From positions 1-41,826 of the forward strand of contig CALCYB010000112.1 of the NCBI GenBank assembly GCA_937906485.1: a DNA stretch of 41,826 nucleotides, written 5' to 3'. Numbering within the stretch: position 1 is the stretch's first letter; each line of letters begins with the position of its first letter. A model generated the notes under the pieces. It was not told the origin of the DNA. It did no database searches and saw only the letters and a list, made by a program, of their open reading frames with translations. This document shows, piece after piece, positions 34,521 through 41,826 of the stretch. The position numbers and the translations under genes are program-made. This stretch comes from an uncultured Rikenellaceae bacterium (GTDB lineage: Bacteria; Bacteroidota; Bacteroidia; Bacteroidales; UBA932).

Positions 34521-35922
34521 ATTTGATAAGTTCTTTCAGTTCTTGCACAGTCAGGACATTACCATTCTGTCCTTTATGCAGCATTGCATGACAATTGGGA
34601 CATACAGGAACCAGGTCTTTCTCAGGATCAATCTGATATTCCTGTCCTATTGTTGAAATAGGGACTATGTGATGTACATGAATAAAATTTCTGCCTATTT
34701 CTCCATACTTTTCTTCAAAGTTCATTCCACATACACTACAACTATAACCATGCTTAGTTAGACACGCTCTACGTGCAAGAATATTGCGTTCGTATTTGTT
34801 AACTAAAACACTTTGTAAAGCACCTTCCCAAATACCATGTGTAGAGGATTCTTCAGTCAAATCATTGATGAATCTTGGTTGCGGGTCATTGAGATTTTTA
34901 CCCTCATGATAATTTTCATCAAACCACTCTAATAGTTTCCAAGGTATTGCAGGAAGATATTTTTTACTTTGTTCAGAAACAAGACCTGCTATCATTTTGT
35001 AAACTGAATAGCTAGCTTTTTCCCAAATATTTACATCATACTCAGACACTATGGTTGTTGTATACTTTTCAATATAATCAACCAACTTATTCAATTTGCT
35101 CAAATCAACCTCTGTAGATAATATGCGGGGTTGTATTGCCGCAAAGATTCTATTAGTTGCCACAGCCATATTTCTATCAATCAGACCATATATCAATTCT
35201 CTAACAACCTTGTATTCATTCCATTGAGGAATGTCCTGGCTATATGCAATTAATTTGAGATGCGGTAATATTCTGCCCCAATTGTCTTTAATTATTTTTA
35301 CATGTTCCCGATAGAAACCGCCATTGCCCAACCTGGCAACACCATTCATATTCTTTGCAATAAACTCATTAAAGACAACGGAATTCCACTCACTATAATT
35401 ATTCTTAGAAAGAACCTCATTTATGAATTTGGCAAATGCGGCTTCGTATCGTTCAATATCTACACCACTAAAATCAATCTTATTTTCTATAATTTCTTTC
35501 AGCGAATGCTTATGTGAGGTAAAGAACCTCTCGATATAACCCAATAGAGGTCCTTTTACTTTTAAGCCTCCTTGAGGGGCTGCTTTAAGGCCATTAAGGA
35601 GCAGTTCATCCAACTTTAGGTATTGAGTGGTATTTTTATCCAACAAAACCATCCTAAAGAATTTGTTATGCAGTAAGCTTGTATCAAACTCTGAAGGGTT
35701 TGCCCAATATTCTCTATCTGCTGTAGACTCTTCTGGAGTAATATTTATAGATGTCACCCTCATTTTGTATTTAATCTGGGAAATAGGGCTTGAGCAATAA
35801 ATATAAACAATGTCTCCAACTCGGACATTATTATGCTGACGCCAATCCACGTGAGGCAATTCTCGGAGGACATCTTCTAATCGGTACCTGTTAGGATTTG
35901 CAGGAATAATCCACTGAGTCAT
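34519..35922 (-). CDS. EVE-like domain/HNH endonuclease, possibly modification-dependent
   Basis: A 467-residue fusion. The first 145 residues (M-T-Q-W-I-I-P-A-N-P, then V-G-D-I-V-Y-I-Y and I-S-Q-I-K-Y-K-M-R-V) resemble EVE/PUA-fold readers of modified bases. The middle is helical and unassigned. The C-terminus (about 387-467) is an HNH nuclease with C-S-V-C, H-V-H-H-I-V-P-I and C-P-N-C-H-A-M-L-H. Such EVE-HNH proteins are usually regarded as type IV-like restriction enzymes cutting modified DNA; the exact target is unknown. It follows the PD-(D/E)xK gene by 19 bases, lies outside the element boundary, and is A+T-rich like acquired DNA. Confidence 0.72.
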   Translation of the reverse strand: MTQWIIPANPNRYRLEDVLRELPHVDWRQHNNVRVGDIVYIYCSSPISQIKYKMRVTSINITPEESTADREYWANPSEFDTSLLHNKFFRMVLLDKNTTQYLKLDELLLNGLKAAPQGGLKVKGPLLGYIERFFTSHKHSLKEIIENKIDFSGVDIERYEAAFAKFINEVLSKNNYSEWNSVVFNEFIAKNMNGVARLGNGGFYREHVKIIKDNWGRILPHLKLIAYSQDIPQWNEYKVVRELIYGLIDRNMAVATNRIFAAIQPRILSTEVDLSKLNKLVDYIEKYTTTIVSEYDVNIWEKASYSVYKMIAGLVSEQSKKYLPAIPWKLLEWFDENYHEGKNLNDPQPRFINDLTEESSTHGIWEGALQSVLVNKYERNILARRACLTKHGYSCSVCGMNFEEKYGEIGRNFIHVHHIVPISTIGQEYQIDPEKDLVPVCPNCHAMLHKGQNGNVLTVQELKELIK

Positions 35923-35941
35923 AATTATACCATTAAGATTA

Positions 35942-37024
35942 CTAAATCAATTCAACTATTGCATTAAGATTTAGTTGTCTGATTATATGATTAATATGCT
36001 TAACTTTATCTCCTGTGCTTGAGCAATTGAACAGATATTCGTTCCCTTGAATAAGTGTCCACCTATTAGCATATTTATCGGGTTTCTTAGTATATCTTGG
36101 GTCACCAACCAAATCTTCACCACAATGTTTCATCCTTAAACTTTTTACTTTATCAATACCAACCTTAAGGATAAAATCTCTCTCAACATGAATAGCCTTG
36201 CCAGCCTCTATCATTGTACCATCAGAAAATTTTACAACTAATCTTGATCTGGTTGAATGAGACTCTGCATTAGGTCGCATTACACTAACAGCTGGGGTAT
36301 GAATATCATTGGTATGGCTGTGATGTTGTTGGACTTGTGATTGTTCACAAACAACACTTGAATAACCAATGGATATATGAAACTTCCTAAGTTCATCTTC
36401 TATCAAATGATTAGGATAACCCTCATGTACAAACTTCGATTTTAGCAAAGCCTTAATATTATCTTCAGCAGTATTAGGTAATAAAAATTGAGAAAGCGCT
36501 TGCCGCAAATTTATACTGCTTATTACCTCATTGTATCTATCTTTACAATAAGACTCAAGATCAGCTGAATTGAATCTAGCATATGATAGTAATTCACATA
36601 TAGTCACGCCATTTGCATCTTCCTTGTTTAACTCAACCTTTAGGATACTTATAGGATTGTCTATATCTGCAGGATTATCATAAAATAACTGAATATTCTC
36701 ACCTATGTACAGACCGACATTCAATCTTAATTGCCTCATATAGGACATCAACTGCTGTTCTTGTTGACCGTTGCAACTATTTGATGGTCTCTTTATCTCA
36801 ATAGGAAGAACTGGTAAATCATTTTTATACAGAACTATATCGGGACGAATAGTGTTTCTGTGACCAATGTTCAGAGATACCTGAGACTGCATAGTGCCAT
36901 TAGAATGCTTCCAACCAAGCATTTTTAAGCAATACTCTATCTCTTGTTGATATCTTGATTCAATAGAATTACCTATCATATAGGGCTGTAAGGTTTCAAC
37001 GATTTCTATCCAATTGTCAATCAT
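35942..37024 (-). CDS. PD-(D/E)xK nuclease-like protein (HSDR_N-type domain)
   Basis: A 360-residue protein with an N-terminal nuclease-like fold resembling the N-terminal domain of type I restriction R subunits: E30, R-P-D62-I-V-L-Y, then E76-I-K78-R-P-S, i.e. a PD-(D/E)xK site, followed by Q-E-Q-Q-L-M-S-Y. There is no helicase part, so it is not an HsdR. The C-terminal region (about 255-360) contains V-K-F-S-D-G-T-M-I and G-N-E-Y-L-F and may be a small target-recognition or protein-interaction domain. First gene of a two-gene operon with the EVE-like/HNH protein. Defence is the likely role (inference). Confidence 0.65.
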   Translation of the reverse strand: MIDNWIEIVETLQPYMIGNSIESRYQQEIEYCLKMLGWKHSNGTMQSQVSLNIGHRNTIRPDIVLYKNDLPVLPIEIKRPSNSCNGQQEQQLMSYMRQLRLNVGLYIGENIQLFYDNPADIDNPISILKVELNKEDANGVTICELLSYARFNSADLESYCKDRYNEVISSINLRQALSQFLLPNTAEDNIKALLKSKFVHEGYPNHLIEDELRKFHISIGYSSVVCEQSQVQQHHSHTNDIHTPAVSVMRPNAESHSTRSRLVVKFSDGTMIEAGKAIHVERDFILKVGIDKVKSLRMKHCGEDLVGDPRYTKKPDKYANRWTLIQGNEYLFNCSSTGDKVKHINHIIRQLNLNAIVELI

Positions 37025-37070
37025 AGTATTCTGTTCTTTAAGAGAATAAACTCTGTTACATCAATTCATA

Positions 37071-37078
37071 CAAAGGTA
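37071..37078 (-). promoter_or_regulatory. Putative -7 box of the nuclease operon
   Basis: On the - strand TACCTTTG fits TAnnTTTG, 47 bases before the 37024 start. The remaining part of the 373-base gap up to 37397 holds only this and the + strand promoter at 37337; I see no gene there. Confidence 0.5.
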
Positions 37079-37336
37079 AATGTTTTTGCTATAAAATGTT
37101 ATATCATCTCTTTGCAACAGTAAATAATCGTCTGTTTTGTTCCGAAATGTCAGAAGCCACACTTCGTTTACGACATGGCAGTCCCTGTCATTTATAATGA
37201 ATCTATAGTTATTTTCATATCAAGATTTGCTATGTCGGCTACATATGGACCAGCGTTGCGGAGATATTCCACGTATTTATTGTATTGTTTTGAAAAGAAT
37301 TATAAGAAGCGTTTCATGTTTTTTTTAAATTATTTA

Positions 37337-37365
37337 TTGTTTTTCAATAATTGTTGCTATCTTTG
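37337..37365 (+). promoter_or_regulatory. Promoter of the DUF2975 gene
   Basis: TTG (37337-37339) and TATCTTTG (37358-37365) are 18 bases apart, a good Bacteroidota -33/-7 pair, 32 bases before the start codon. Confidence 0.6.
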
Positions 37366-37397
37366 CATATCGAATAACATTAAATAATTATTGAGTT

Positions 37398-37871
37398 ATG
37401 AAACAAAGTTCAATTAAATCAGTTAGTGGCATGTCTGTTGCCATTCTTGTTTTCTGTGGTCTTTCCGCGCTGTTTGTGAGTGTTCAGGGATGTGTGACCT
37501 TTATTTCTCCTGAACAGGTAGGCGCTGTCTGGCTGGATGAGCTGAAGGGATTCCAGGTGCTTGTTGCTGTGGGCAAGATATTGGGAGGGGTGTCTTTCTT
37601 TGGCTTGATTGCTGCATTCTTGATCAAGAGCATTCGCGCACTGAAGAATGGAATCCTGTTTCCTGCGGCGAATGTGCCGGTCCTTTACTGGAGTGCATTC
37701 GTGCTTTTTGTGTACAATTTCTGTAAGAGCAATGTGGGTATTCTGACCGGAAGTGAGCACAATTTGTTGTTGGATTTGGATGACGTTGCGGTCTCGTTGA
37801 TTTTTGTTGTGTTTGCAATGCTCTATAAAATTGCAGTCAAGGTCAGTGATGAAAACAGTTTAACCATCTAA
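37398..37871 (+). CDS. DUF2975-type membrane protein
   Basis: A 157-residue integral membrane protein with four hydrophobic segments (about 11-32, 52-76, 91-110 and 126-146) and the loop L-I-K-S-I-R-A-L-K-N-G-I-L-F typical of DUF2975. This family is usually paired with a small YozG-type XRE regulator, and exactly such a gene starts 12 bases downstream. The function of the family is unknown. Confidence 0.75.
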   Translation: MKQSSIKSVSGMSVAILVFCGLSALFVSVQGCVTFISPEQVGAVWLDELKGFQVLVAVGKILGGVSFFGLIAAFLIKSIRALKNGILFPAANVPVLYWSAFVLFVYNFCKSNVGILTGSEHNLLLDLDDVAVSLIFVVFAMLYKIAVKVSDENSLTI

Positions 37872-37883
37872 ATCAGGACAGCT

Positions 37884-38087
37884 ATGCCAATTATTGTCAA
37901 TGTGGATGTGATGCTGGCCAAGAGGAAGATGTCCTCTAACGAGCTGGCTGAGAAGGTGGGGATTACTCCCGTGAATCTTTCCATTCTTAAAACAGGTAAA
38001 GCAAAGGCGGTGCGTTTTTCGACGTTGTCGGCCCTTTGCCAGGCACTTGACTGCCAGCCTGGGGATATTCTTGAATACAGGCCCTAG
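37884..38087 (+). CDS. Small XRE-family (YozG-like) regulator
   Basis: A 67-residue Cro/C1-type helix-turn-helix protein: S-S-N-E-L-A-E-K-V-G-I-T-P-V-N-L-S-I-L-K, then F-S-T-L-S-A-L-C-Q-A-L-D-C-Q-P-G-D-I-L-E-Y. Almost the whole protein is the DNA-binding domain. It is co-transcribed with the DUF2975 gene and probably regulates it. Its stop codon overlaps the end of the convergent pnuC gene by four bases. Confidence 0.85.
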   Translation: MPIIVNVDVMLAKRKMSSNELAEKVGITPVNLSILKTGKAKAVRFSTLSALCQALDCQPGDILEYRP

Positions 38088-38725
38088 GATGTTTGCAGCT
38101 GTTTTCGCCACATGTTGAAGCCGAAGAAGGCCAGAATAAGGTAACCGAAGCTGACCATTGGCATGAATACCAGGCCGGCTTTGAGATAGAGGGTGATGTT
38201 GGTGACATTGACCACCAGCCAGGCGCCCCAGCAGTCGATTTTTTTCTGTGCCGAAAGGTATTGTGCTAGCAGAATGAAGGCGGTGACAAAAGCGTCCAGG
38301 TAGGGTGTGCGGGCCATCGGGAAAGTGTCCGGCCACCAGGCGTTCAATTGGTGGAGCAGGGTGCCCCAACCCAGGGTGAAGAGGGCGGCGATAGCCAGGT
38401 AAGCCAGCCGTTGCCGGTGAGTGAGCACTGTGATTTTGAGTTGCTGTTTGTGATCCTGTTCGTTTTGGGCAGGATGGGTCCATCGGTAATGTCCGAAGAA
38501 ATTGATGACAAACGAGATGGGTTGTACAAGCATGCTGGAGTACAGGTGTTTTTGCAGGAACATGCAAAAGAGCAGGATGTTGTACAGGTACCCGACCCAG
38601 AAGTTGAGTACTTTGCCTCGGGTGGCCAGGAAAACACAGCCCAGACCGGCTGTTACCGCCAGTAATTCCAGCAGGCTCACGCCCTGGCCTCCCAAGGTGA
38701 ACAATATGTTGTCAATCCGGAACAT
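38084..38725 (-). CDS. pnuC: PnuC-type vitamin-precursor transporter
   Basis: A 213-residue membrane protein with about seven hydrophobic segments and the PnuC pattern: G-L-G-C-V-F-L-A-T-R-G-K-V-L-N-F-W-V-G, Y-N-I-L-L-F, and W-x-x-W-L-V-V-N-V-T-N near the C-terminus. PnuC proteins import nicotinamide riboside by facilitated diffusion; relatives transport thiamine or riboflavin. The 75-base leader is too short for a riboswitch, so the vitamin cannot be inferred. Confidence 0.82.
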   Translation of the reverse strand: MFRIDNILFTLGGQGVSLLELLAVTAGLGCVFLATRGKVLNFWVGYLYNILLFCMFLQKHLYSSMLVQPISFVINFFGHYRWTHPAQNEQDHKQQLKITVLTHRQRLAYLAIAALFTLGWGTLLHQLNAWWPDTFPMARTPYLDAFVTAFILLAQYLSAQKKIDCWGAWLVVNVTNITLYLKAGLVFMPMVSFGYLILAFFGFNMWRKQLQTS

Positions 38726-38780
38726 GGAGCTGATTGCGATAGGGGATAGGGTTGATGATTTATTTTATTGGGTAATTACG

Positions 38781-38788
38781 CAAATATA
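38781..38788 (-). promoter_or_regulatory. Putative -7 box of pnuC
   Basis: On the - strand TATATTTG fits TAnnTTTG, 56 bases before the pnuC start. Confidence 0.5.
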
Positions 38789-38799
38789 ATCATTTTTCG

Positions 38800-38807
38800 T
38801 AATTTTG
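38800..38807 (+). promoter_or_regulatory. Putative -7 box of the deacetylase gene
   Basis: TAATTTTG fits TAnnTTTG, 36 bases before the start at 38844 and divergent from the pnuC box. Confidence 0.45.
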
Positions 38808-38843
38808 TTGTGTGGATATCGTTAATCAATTCTATAATCGGGT

Positions 38844-39602
38844 ATGAAAAGACGAGAAATGATCAAGAAAACAGGGGCGGCCCTGGTGGGTGCATCGCTA
38901 TTGGGATTGCCGGCGTTGGCCGGGAATGATGGAATGGTTGCCGGTGGGAGCAAAAAGAAGAAACTGTTGGTGGTCGGTGCCCATCCGGATGATCCGGAGT
39001 CTTGCTGTGGAGGAACCATGATAGTTCTGAAGCAGGCGGGTTACGACGTGGTCAGTCTTTATATGACCAAAGGTGAGGCAGGGATTCCGGGCAAGTCACA
39101 CGATGAGTCCGCAGCAATCCGTACCCAGGAAGCGCGGTTGGCCTGCGAGATCTTGGGAGCTGAACCGGTTTTTCTGACCCAGATTGATGGCAGTTCGGAG
39201 ATTACCAAGGATCGGTACACGGAGATGAAGGAGGCCATTGCGGCCCAGCAGCCCGATATTGTGATTACGCATTGGCCGATTGATTCGCACGCGGATCATC
39301 GGGTGTGTGCCTCGTTGGTGTACGATGCTTGGCGTCGATTGGGATATCCTTTTGATCTGTACTACTTTGAAGCAATGACGGGTATGCAGTCCCAATCGTT
39401 TCATCCCACAGACTATGTGGACATCTCTGAGGTTGCGGACCTCAAACGCGAGGCTTGTTTCTGTCACAAGAGTCAGGACCCGGAAAGTTGGGTGGATGAC
39501 TGGCACGGTGGAATGGCCAAATTCCGTGGCCGTGAAATCGGTGTGGCGCAAGCAGAGGCTTTTGTTCACTTGAAACGGGTCAAGAGTGACCTTATCCGTT
39601 GA
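38844..39602 (+). CDS. Exported PIG-L/LmbE-family deacetylase
   Basis: A 252-residue protein. The N-terminus (M-K-R-R-E-M-I-K-K-T-G, then a hydrophobic stretch ending near A-L-A-G) resembles a Tat-type or Sec signal. The LmbE fold is marked by the zinc motif A-H-P-D-D-P-E (46-52) and D-S-H-A-D-H-R (about 150-156). Family members remove N-acetyl groups from sugar derivatives using zinc. The actual substrate is unknown. It has its own promoter box and is followed by 166 bases in which I see only a few imperfect short repeats. Confidence 0.82.
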   Translation: MKRREMIKKTGAALVGASLLGLPALAGNDGMVAGGSKKKKLLVVGAHPDDPESCCGGTMIVLKQAGYDVVSLYMTKGEAGIPGKSHDESAAIRTQEARLACEILGAEPVFLTQIDGSSEITKDRYTEMKEAIAAQQPDIVITHWPIDSHADHRVCASLVYDAWRRLGYPFDLYYFEAMTGMQSQSFHPTDYVDISEVADLKREACFCHKSQDPESWVDDWHGGMAKFRGREIGVAQAEAFVHLKRVKSDLIR

Positions 39603-39768
39603 TGGGATCCTGGGATTGGATGACTCTCGATCAAGTGCTGTTTTCCTTTTGCACGGGTCGCAATCGAGTGCAATCAAGTGCGTTGAGCGGAATAGGCGCT
39701 GATCGGGGGTATAAACTTGAATCCAAGGAGAGTATGAACAAATTAAATAAACATCTGATACTTGATAC

Positions 39769-41826
39769 ATGAAACGACTCTTCTTTTTTCTTTCCTTGTT
39801 GCTGGTTGCCTGGACTGCTGTAGGACAAATCAATGATCTGCCCCGCAGTACACCAGAAGAGCAAGGAGTGCCGTCCATGGCATTGATTCATCTTTTTGAT
39901 TCGTTGCACCAGATGCCTCAGACCGATATTCACAGTATGATTGTGATGCGTCATGGCAAAGTAATTGGTGAGTTTTATCCCGCGCCGTTTGCTGCCGAGT
40001 ACCAGCATACGCAGTATTCCAGCTCCAAGACCCTGGTGAGCATGGCGGTAGGAATCGCGGTGGATGAGGGGAAATTAAAGTTGACGGATCGGGTGGTGTC
40101 ATTCTTTCCTGAGCATTTGCCGGATACGCTGTCTTCCCGCTTGAAGGACATGACCTTGCGCGATTTGTTGACAATGACCTCAGGCATCAAACCGGATTGG
40201 GCAATGCGCAGCCGGGGGACAGAGTGGATCAAGACCTTTTTGTCCAAAGAGGTAATTCATGAGCCCGGAGAAGTCTTTGCTTATGACTCCATGGTGACTT
40301 ACATGCTCTCTGCCATTGTACAGCAGGTGACGGGCATGAAGACGTTGGATTATTTGAAGATCAAGCTGTTTAACCCGATGGGCATCGAGGTCGTCAATTG
40401 GGAAGAAAGTCCGGAGGGTATCAATACCGGCGGATGGGGGCTCCATATTCAGAGCGAATCCCTGGCCAAGATCGGTCAACTCTGGCTGGATGGTGGTCTT
40501 TGGCAAGGGCAAAGGTTGATTTCGCAGGAATGGATTCAGGAAATGAGCAGCAAACAGGCAGACGGCGGGGATTTCGGGTACGGTTACCAGACGTGGATGT
40601 GCGCCTATCCTGGAGCGGTCCGTGCTGACGGGGCATTGGGGCAGTATGTGATTGTCGTGCCGGAAAAGGACGTCGTGATTGTGCTGACAGAGGCTTCCTT
40701 TACGAATGGAAAGCCGCAGCGCGGATTGATCTGGAACCAGTTCCTGCCGGCTTTACAAGATCAGCCGCTGCCTCCCAGTGAAGACTATGCTTTGTTGAAA
40801 CAAAAAGAAAAAGCCTACCAGTTGGAATTGCCTCAAGGGAGAGCTGCTTCATCGGTGTTCAAGAAGGTGGCGGGAAAATACATTGCTCTTTCCAAAAACA
40901 AGTACGGTTGGAAAGGGGTGACCTTTGCACAGGGAAAAGAAGGACTGGAACTCAAAATCATCAGCGAAGACGGATCCTCCTATGTCCAACCCTTCGGTTA
41001 TCAGCATTGGTTGAGAGCAGAAATAGCCGGTTTTCCTCCGTATTCCATCAATCCGATCGGCTGGCATCAGGGGCTGGAAGGACCGTTCTATGCCTCGGGC
41101 AGTTATGCCTGGGAAGACTATGTGCTGAACATGAGTCTGCATTATGTCAATTGGGTGACCTCCCTGCACCTGCGTTGGACCTTTGAGGATCAAAAGATTA
41201 CCTTGGAAATCAGCAACAATTATGCAAAAAATAAGGTGGATACCTATACCGGCAGGTATGCTGGACCTGATACCTATGAACGCGGCGTTTTTGTGTCTCC
41301 TACGACAGCCGATACCCTGCTTTACCGCTATCTGACTCCGTCTGTGGTGGAATCTGGCAAGAAATACCCACTGGTTCTTTTCCTGCACGGTTCCGGGGAG
41401 CGTGGAAATGATAACCAGTCCCAATTGCTCCATGGTGGACAAATGTTTCTGAATCCGGTCAATCAGGAAAATTATCCGGCTTATGTGCTCTTTCCCCAAT
41501 GTCCGGAAGGAATTTCCGGGGCTTATGTTGAGCCGTTAAAAACATTGGATCCGGAGCGGATGCCTCAAGATCCGCCGGTCAGCCCCTTGATGCAGACGGT
41601 CATGGATTTGATTTACCACTATCGCAGTCTTCCGACGGTGGATCCGGATCGGATTTACATCATTGGGCTTTCCATGGGAGCTATGGCAACCTATGACTTG
41701 GTCTGCCGTTATCCGGATGTATTTGCTGCGGCAATCCCGATCTGCGGGTCAGTGAATCCCAATAGGCTGACTACCGCCGCCGGAGTGAGTTTCCGGATCT
41801 TTCACGGGGATGCAGATGCTGCGGTT
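39769..41826 (+). CDS. Secreted fusion: beta-lactamase-family serine hydrolase plus alpha/beta-hydrolase (3' end outside window)
   Basis: The frame is open from ATG 39769 to the window end (686 codons, incomplete). A signal peptide covers about residues 1-20 (ending A-V-G-Q). The first catalytic domain is class C beta-lactamase/DD-peptidase-like, with S-S-S-K-T (S-x-x-K), Y-D-S in the Y-x-N position, and R-A-D-G-A-L-G-Q before the last strand. Residues about 350-500 form a linker domain. From about 505 an esterase/PHB-depolymerase-like alpha/beta-hydrolase begins: L-V-L-F-L-H-G-S-G, nucleophile motif G-L-S-M-G, and F-H-G-D-A-D near the window end (acid residue). Both halves look catalytically intact. 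An envelope or extracellular ester/amide hydrolase is likely; the substrate is unknown. Confidence 0.78.
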   Translation, partial: MKRLFFFLSLLLVAWTAVGQINDLPRSTPEEQGVPSMALIHLFDSLHQMPQTDIHSMIVMRHGKVIGEFYPAPFAAEYQHTQYSSSKTLVSMAVGIAVDEGKLKLTDRVVSFFPEHLPDTLSSRLKDMTLRDLLTMTSGIKPDWAMRSRGTEWIKTFLSKEVIHEPGEVFAYDSMVTYMLSAIVQQVTGMKTLDYLKIKLFNPMGIEVVNWEESPEGINTGGWGLHIQSESLAKIGQLWLDGGLWQGQRLISQEWIQEMSSKQADGGDFGYGYQTWMCAYPGAVRADGALGQYVIVVPEKDVVIVLTEASFTNGKPQRGLIWNQFLPALQDQPLPPSEDYALLKQKEKAYQLELPQGRAASSVFKKVAGKYIALSKNKYGWKGVTFAQGKEGLELKIISEDGSSYVQPFGYQHWLRAEIAGFPPYSINPIGWHQGLEGPFYASGSYAWEDYVLNMSLHYVNWVTSLHLRWTFEDQKITLEISNNYAKNKVDTYTGRYAGPDTYERGVFVSPTTADTLLYRYLTPSVVESGKKYPLVLFLHGSGERGNDNQSQLLHGGQMFLNPVNQENYPAYVLFPQCPEGISGAYVEPLKTLDPERMPQDPPVSPLMQTVMDLIYHYRSLPTVDPDRIYIIGLSMGAMATYDLVCRYPDVFAAAIPICGSVNPNRLTTAAGVSFRIFHGDADAAV

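Noticed and set aside
39640..39690. Short repeats of ATCAAGTGC/ATCGAGTGC between deacetylase and hydrolase genes
   Set aside because: Only three imperfect 9-mers with irregular spacing; too little to call a site.

Overview
The window reads as a Bacteroidales (phylum Bacteroidota) chromosome interrupted by one integrated mobile element. Signs of the lineage are: a tmRNA whose tag reads GNNNYALAA; promoters of the Bacteroidota type (-7 box TAnnTTTG) before several genes; a serine palmitoyltransferase-type enzyme (Bacteroidota make sphingolipids); a 7TM-HD hydrolase; and a VirE_N/DUF3987-type primase-helicase of the kind common in mobile elements of this group. The flanks (about 1-9,780 and 37,400-41,826) look G+C-rich, whereas most of 10,200-37,050 is visibly A+T-rich. 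I cannot name a genus.

Left flank (1-9,737, all +): the 3' part of a TPR-repeat gene, an outer-membrane beta-barrel protein, gyrB, an spt-type alpha-oxoamine synthase and a 7TM-HD membrane phosphohydrolase. Then comes ssrA (tmRNA, about 9,785-10,174).

Element (about 10,163-34,379, 24.2 kb): the last bases of ssrA (core CGCCCATCTCCACAA) are repeated at 34,365-34,379, next to a tyrosine integrase. The original ssrA terminator appears to have been pushed 24 kb away and replaced by one supplied by the element. In order inside: an M15 murein peptidase; a seven-gene efflux operon on the - strand (membrane fusion protein, two FtsX-type permeases, ATPase, TolC-like protein, NtrC-type regulator, sensor kinase) with a near-consensus sigma-54 promoter and an upstream palindrome; about 1.1 kb of non-coding DNA packed with nested hairpins, which I interpret as a very large structured RNA; three copies of a paralogous protein family together with holin-like and spanin-like genes; a Septu-like defence pair (PtuA-type ATPase, PtuB-type HNH) followed by a gene with a DUF4209/HEPN-like RNxxxH motif; a replication module (primase-helicase with six 9-bp iterons beside it); an excisionase-like HTH gene; an unknown gene; and the integrase. 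There is no relaxase, no type IV secretion and no capsid, portal or terminase gene, so the element looks more like a phage-satellite-like island than an ICE or complete prophage.

Right flank: a two-gene nuclease unit (PD-(D/E)xK protein and EVE-like/HNH protein) lies just beyond attR, outside the 24-kb repeat boundary but A+T-rich and probably also acquired. Its 3' end carries an inverted second copy of the 5' hairpin of the large RNA. Host-like genes then resume: a DUF2975 membrane protein with an XRE regulator, pnuC, a secreted PIG-L-type deacetylase, and a beta-lactamase-family/esterase fusion cut by the window end.

Most noteworthy: the candidate giant RNA in a mobile element with lysis-type genes, its hairpin shared with the neighbouring nuclease operon, the iteron array, and the three-gene Septu-like cluster. 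All assignments rest on reading motifs; no database search or folding program was run.
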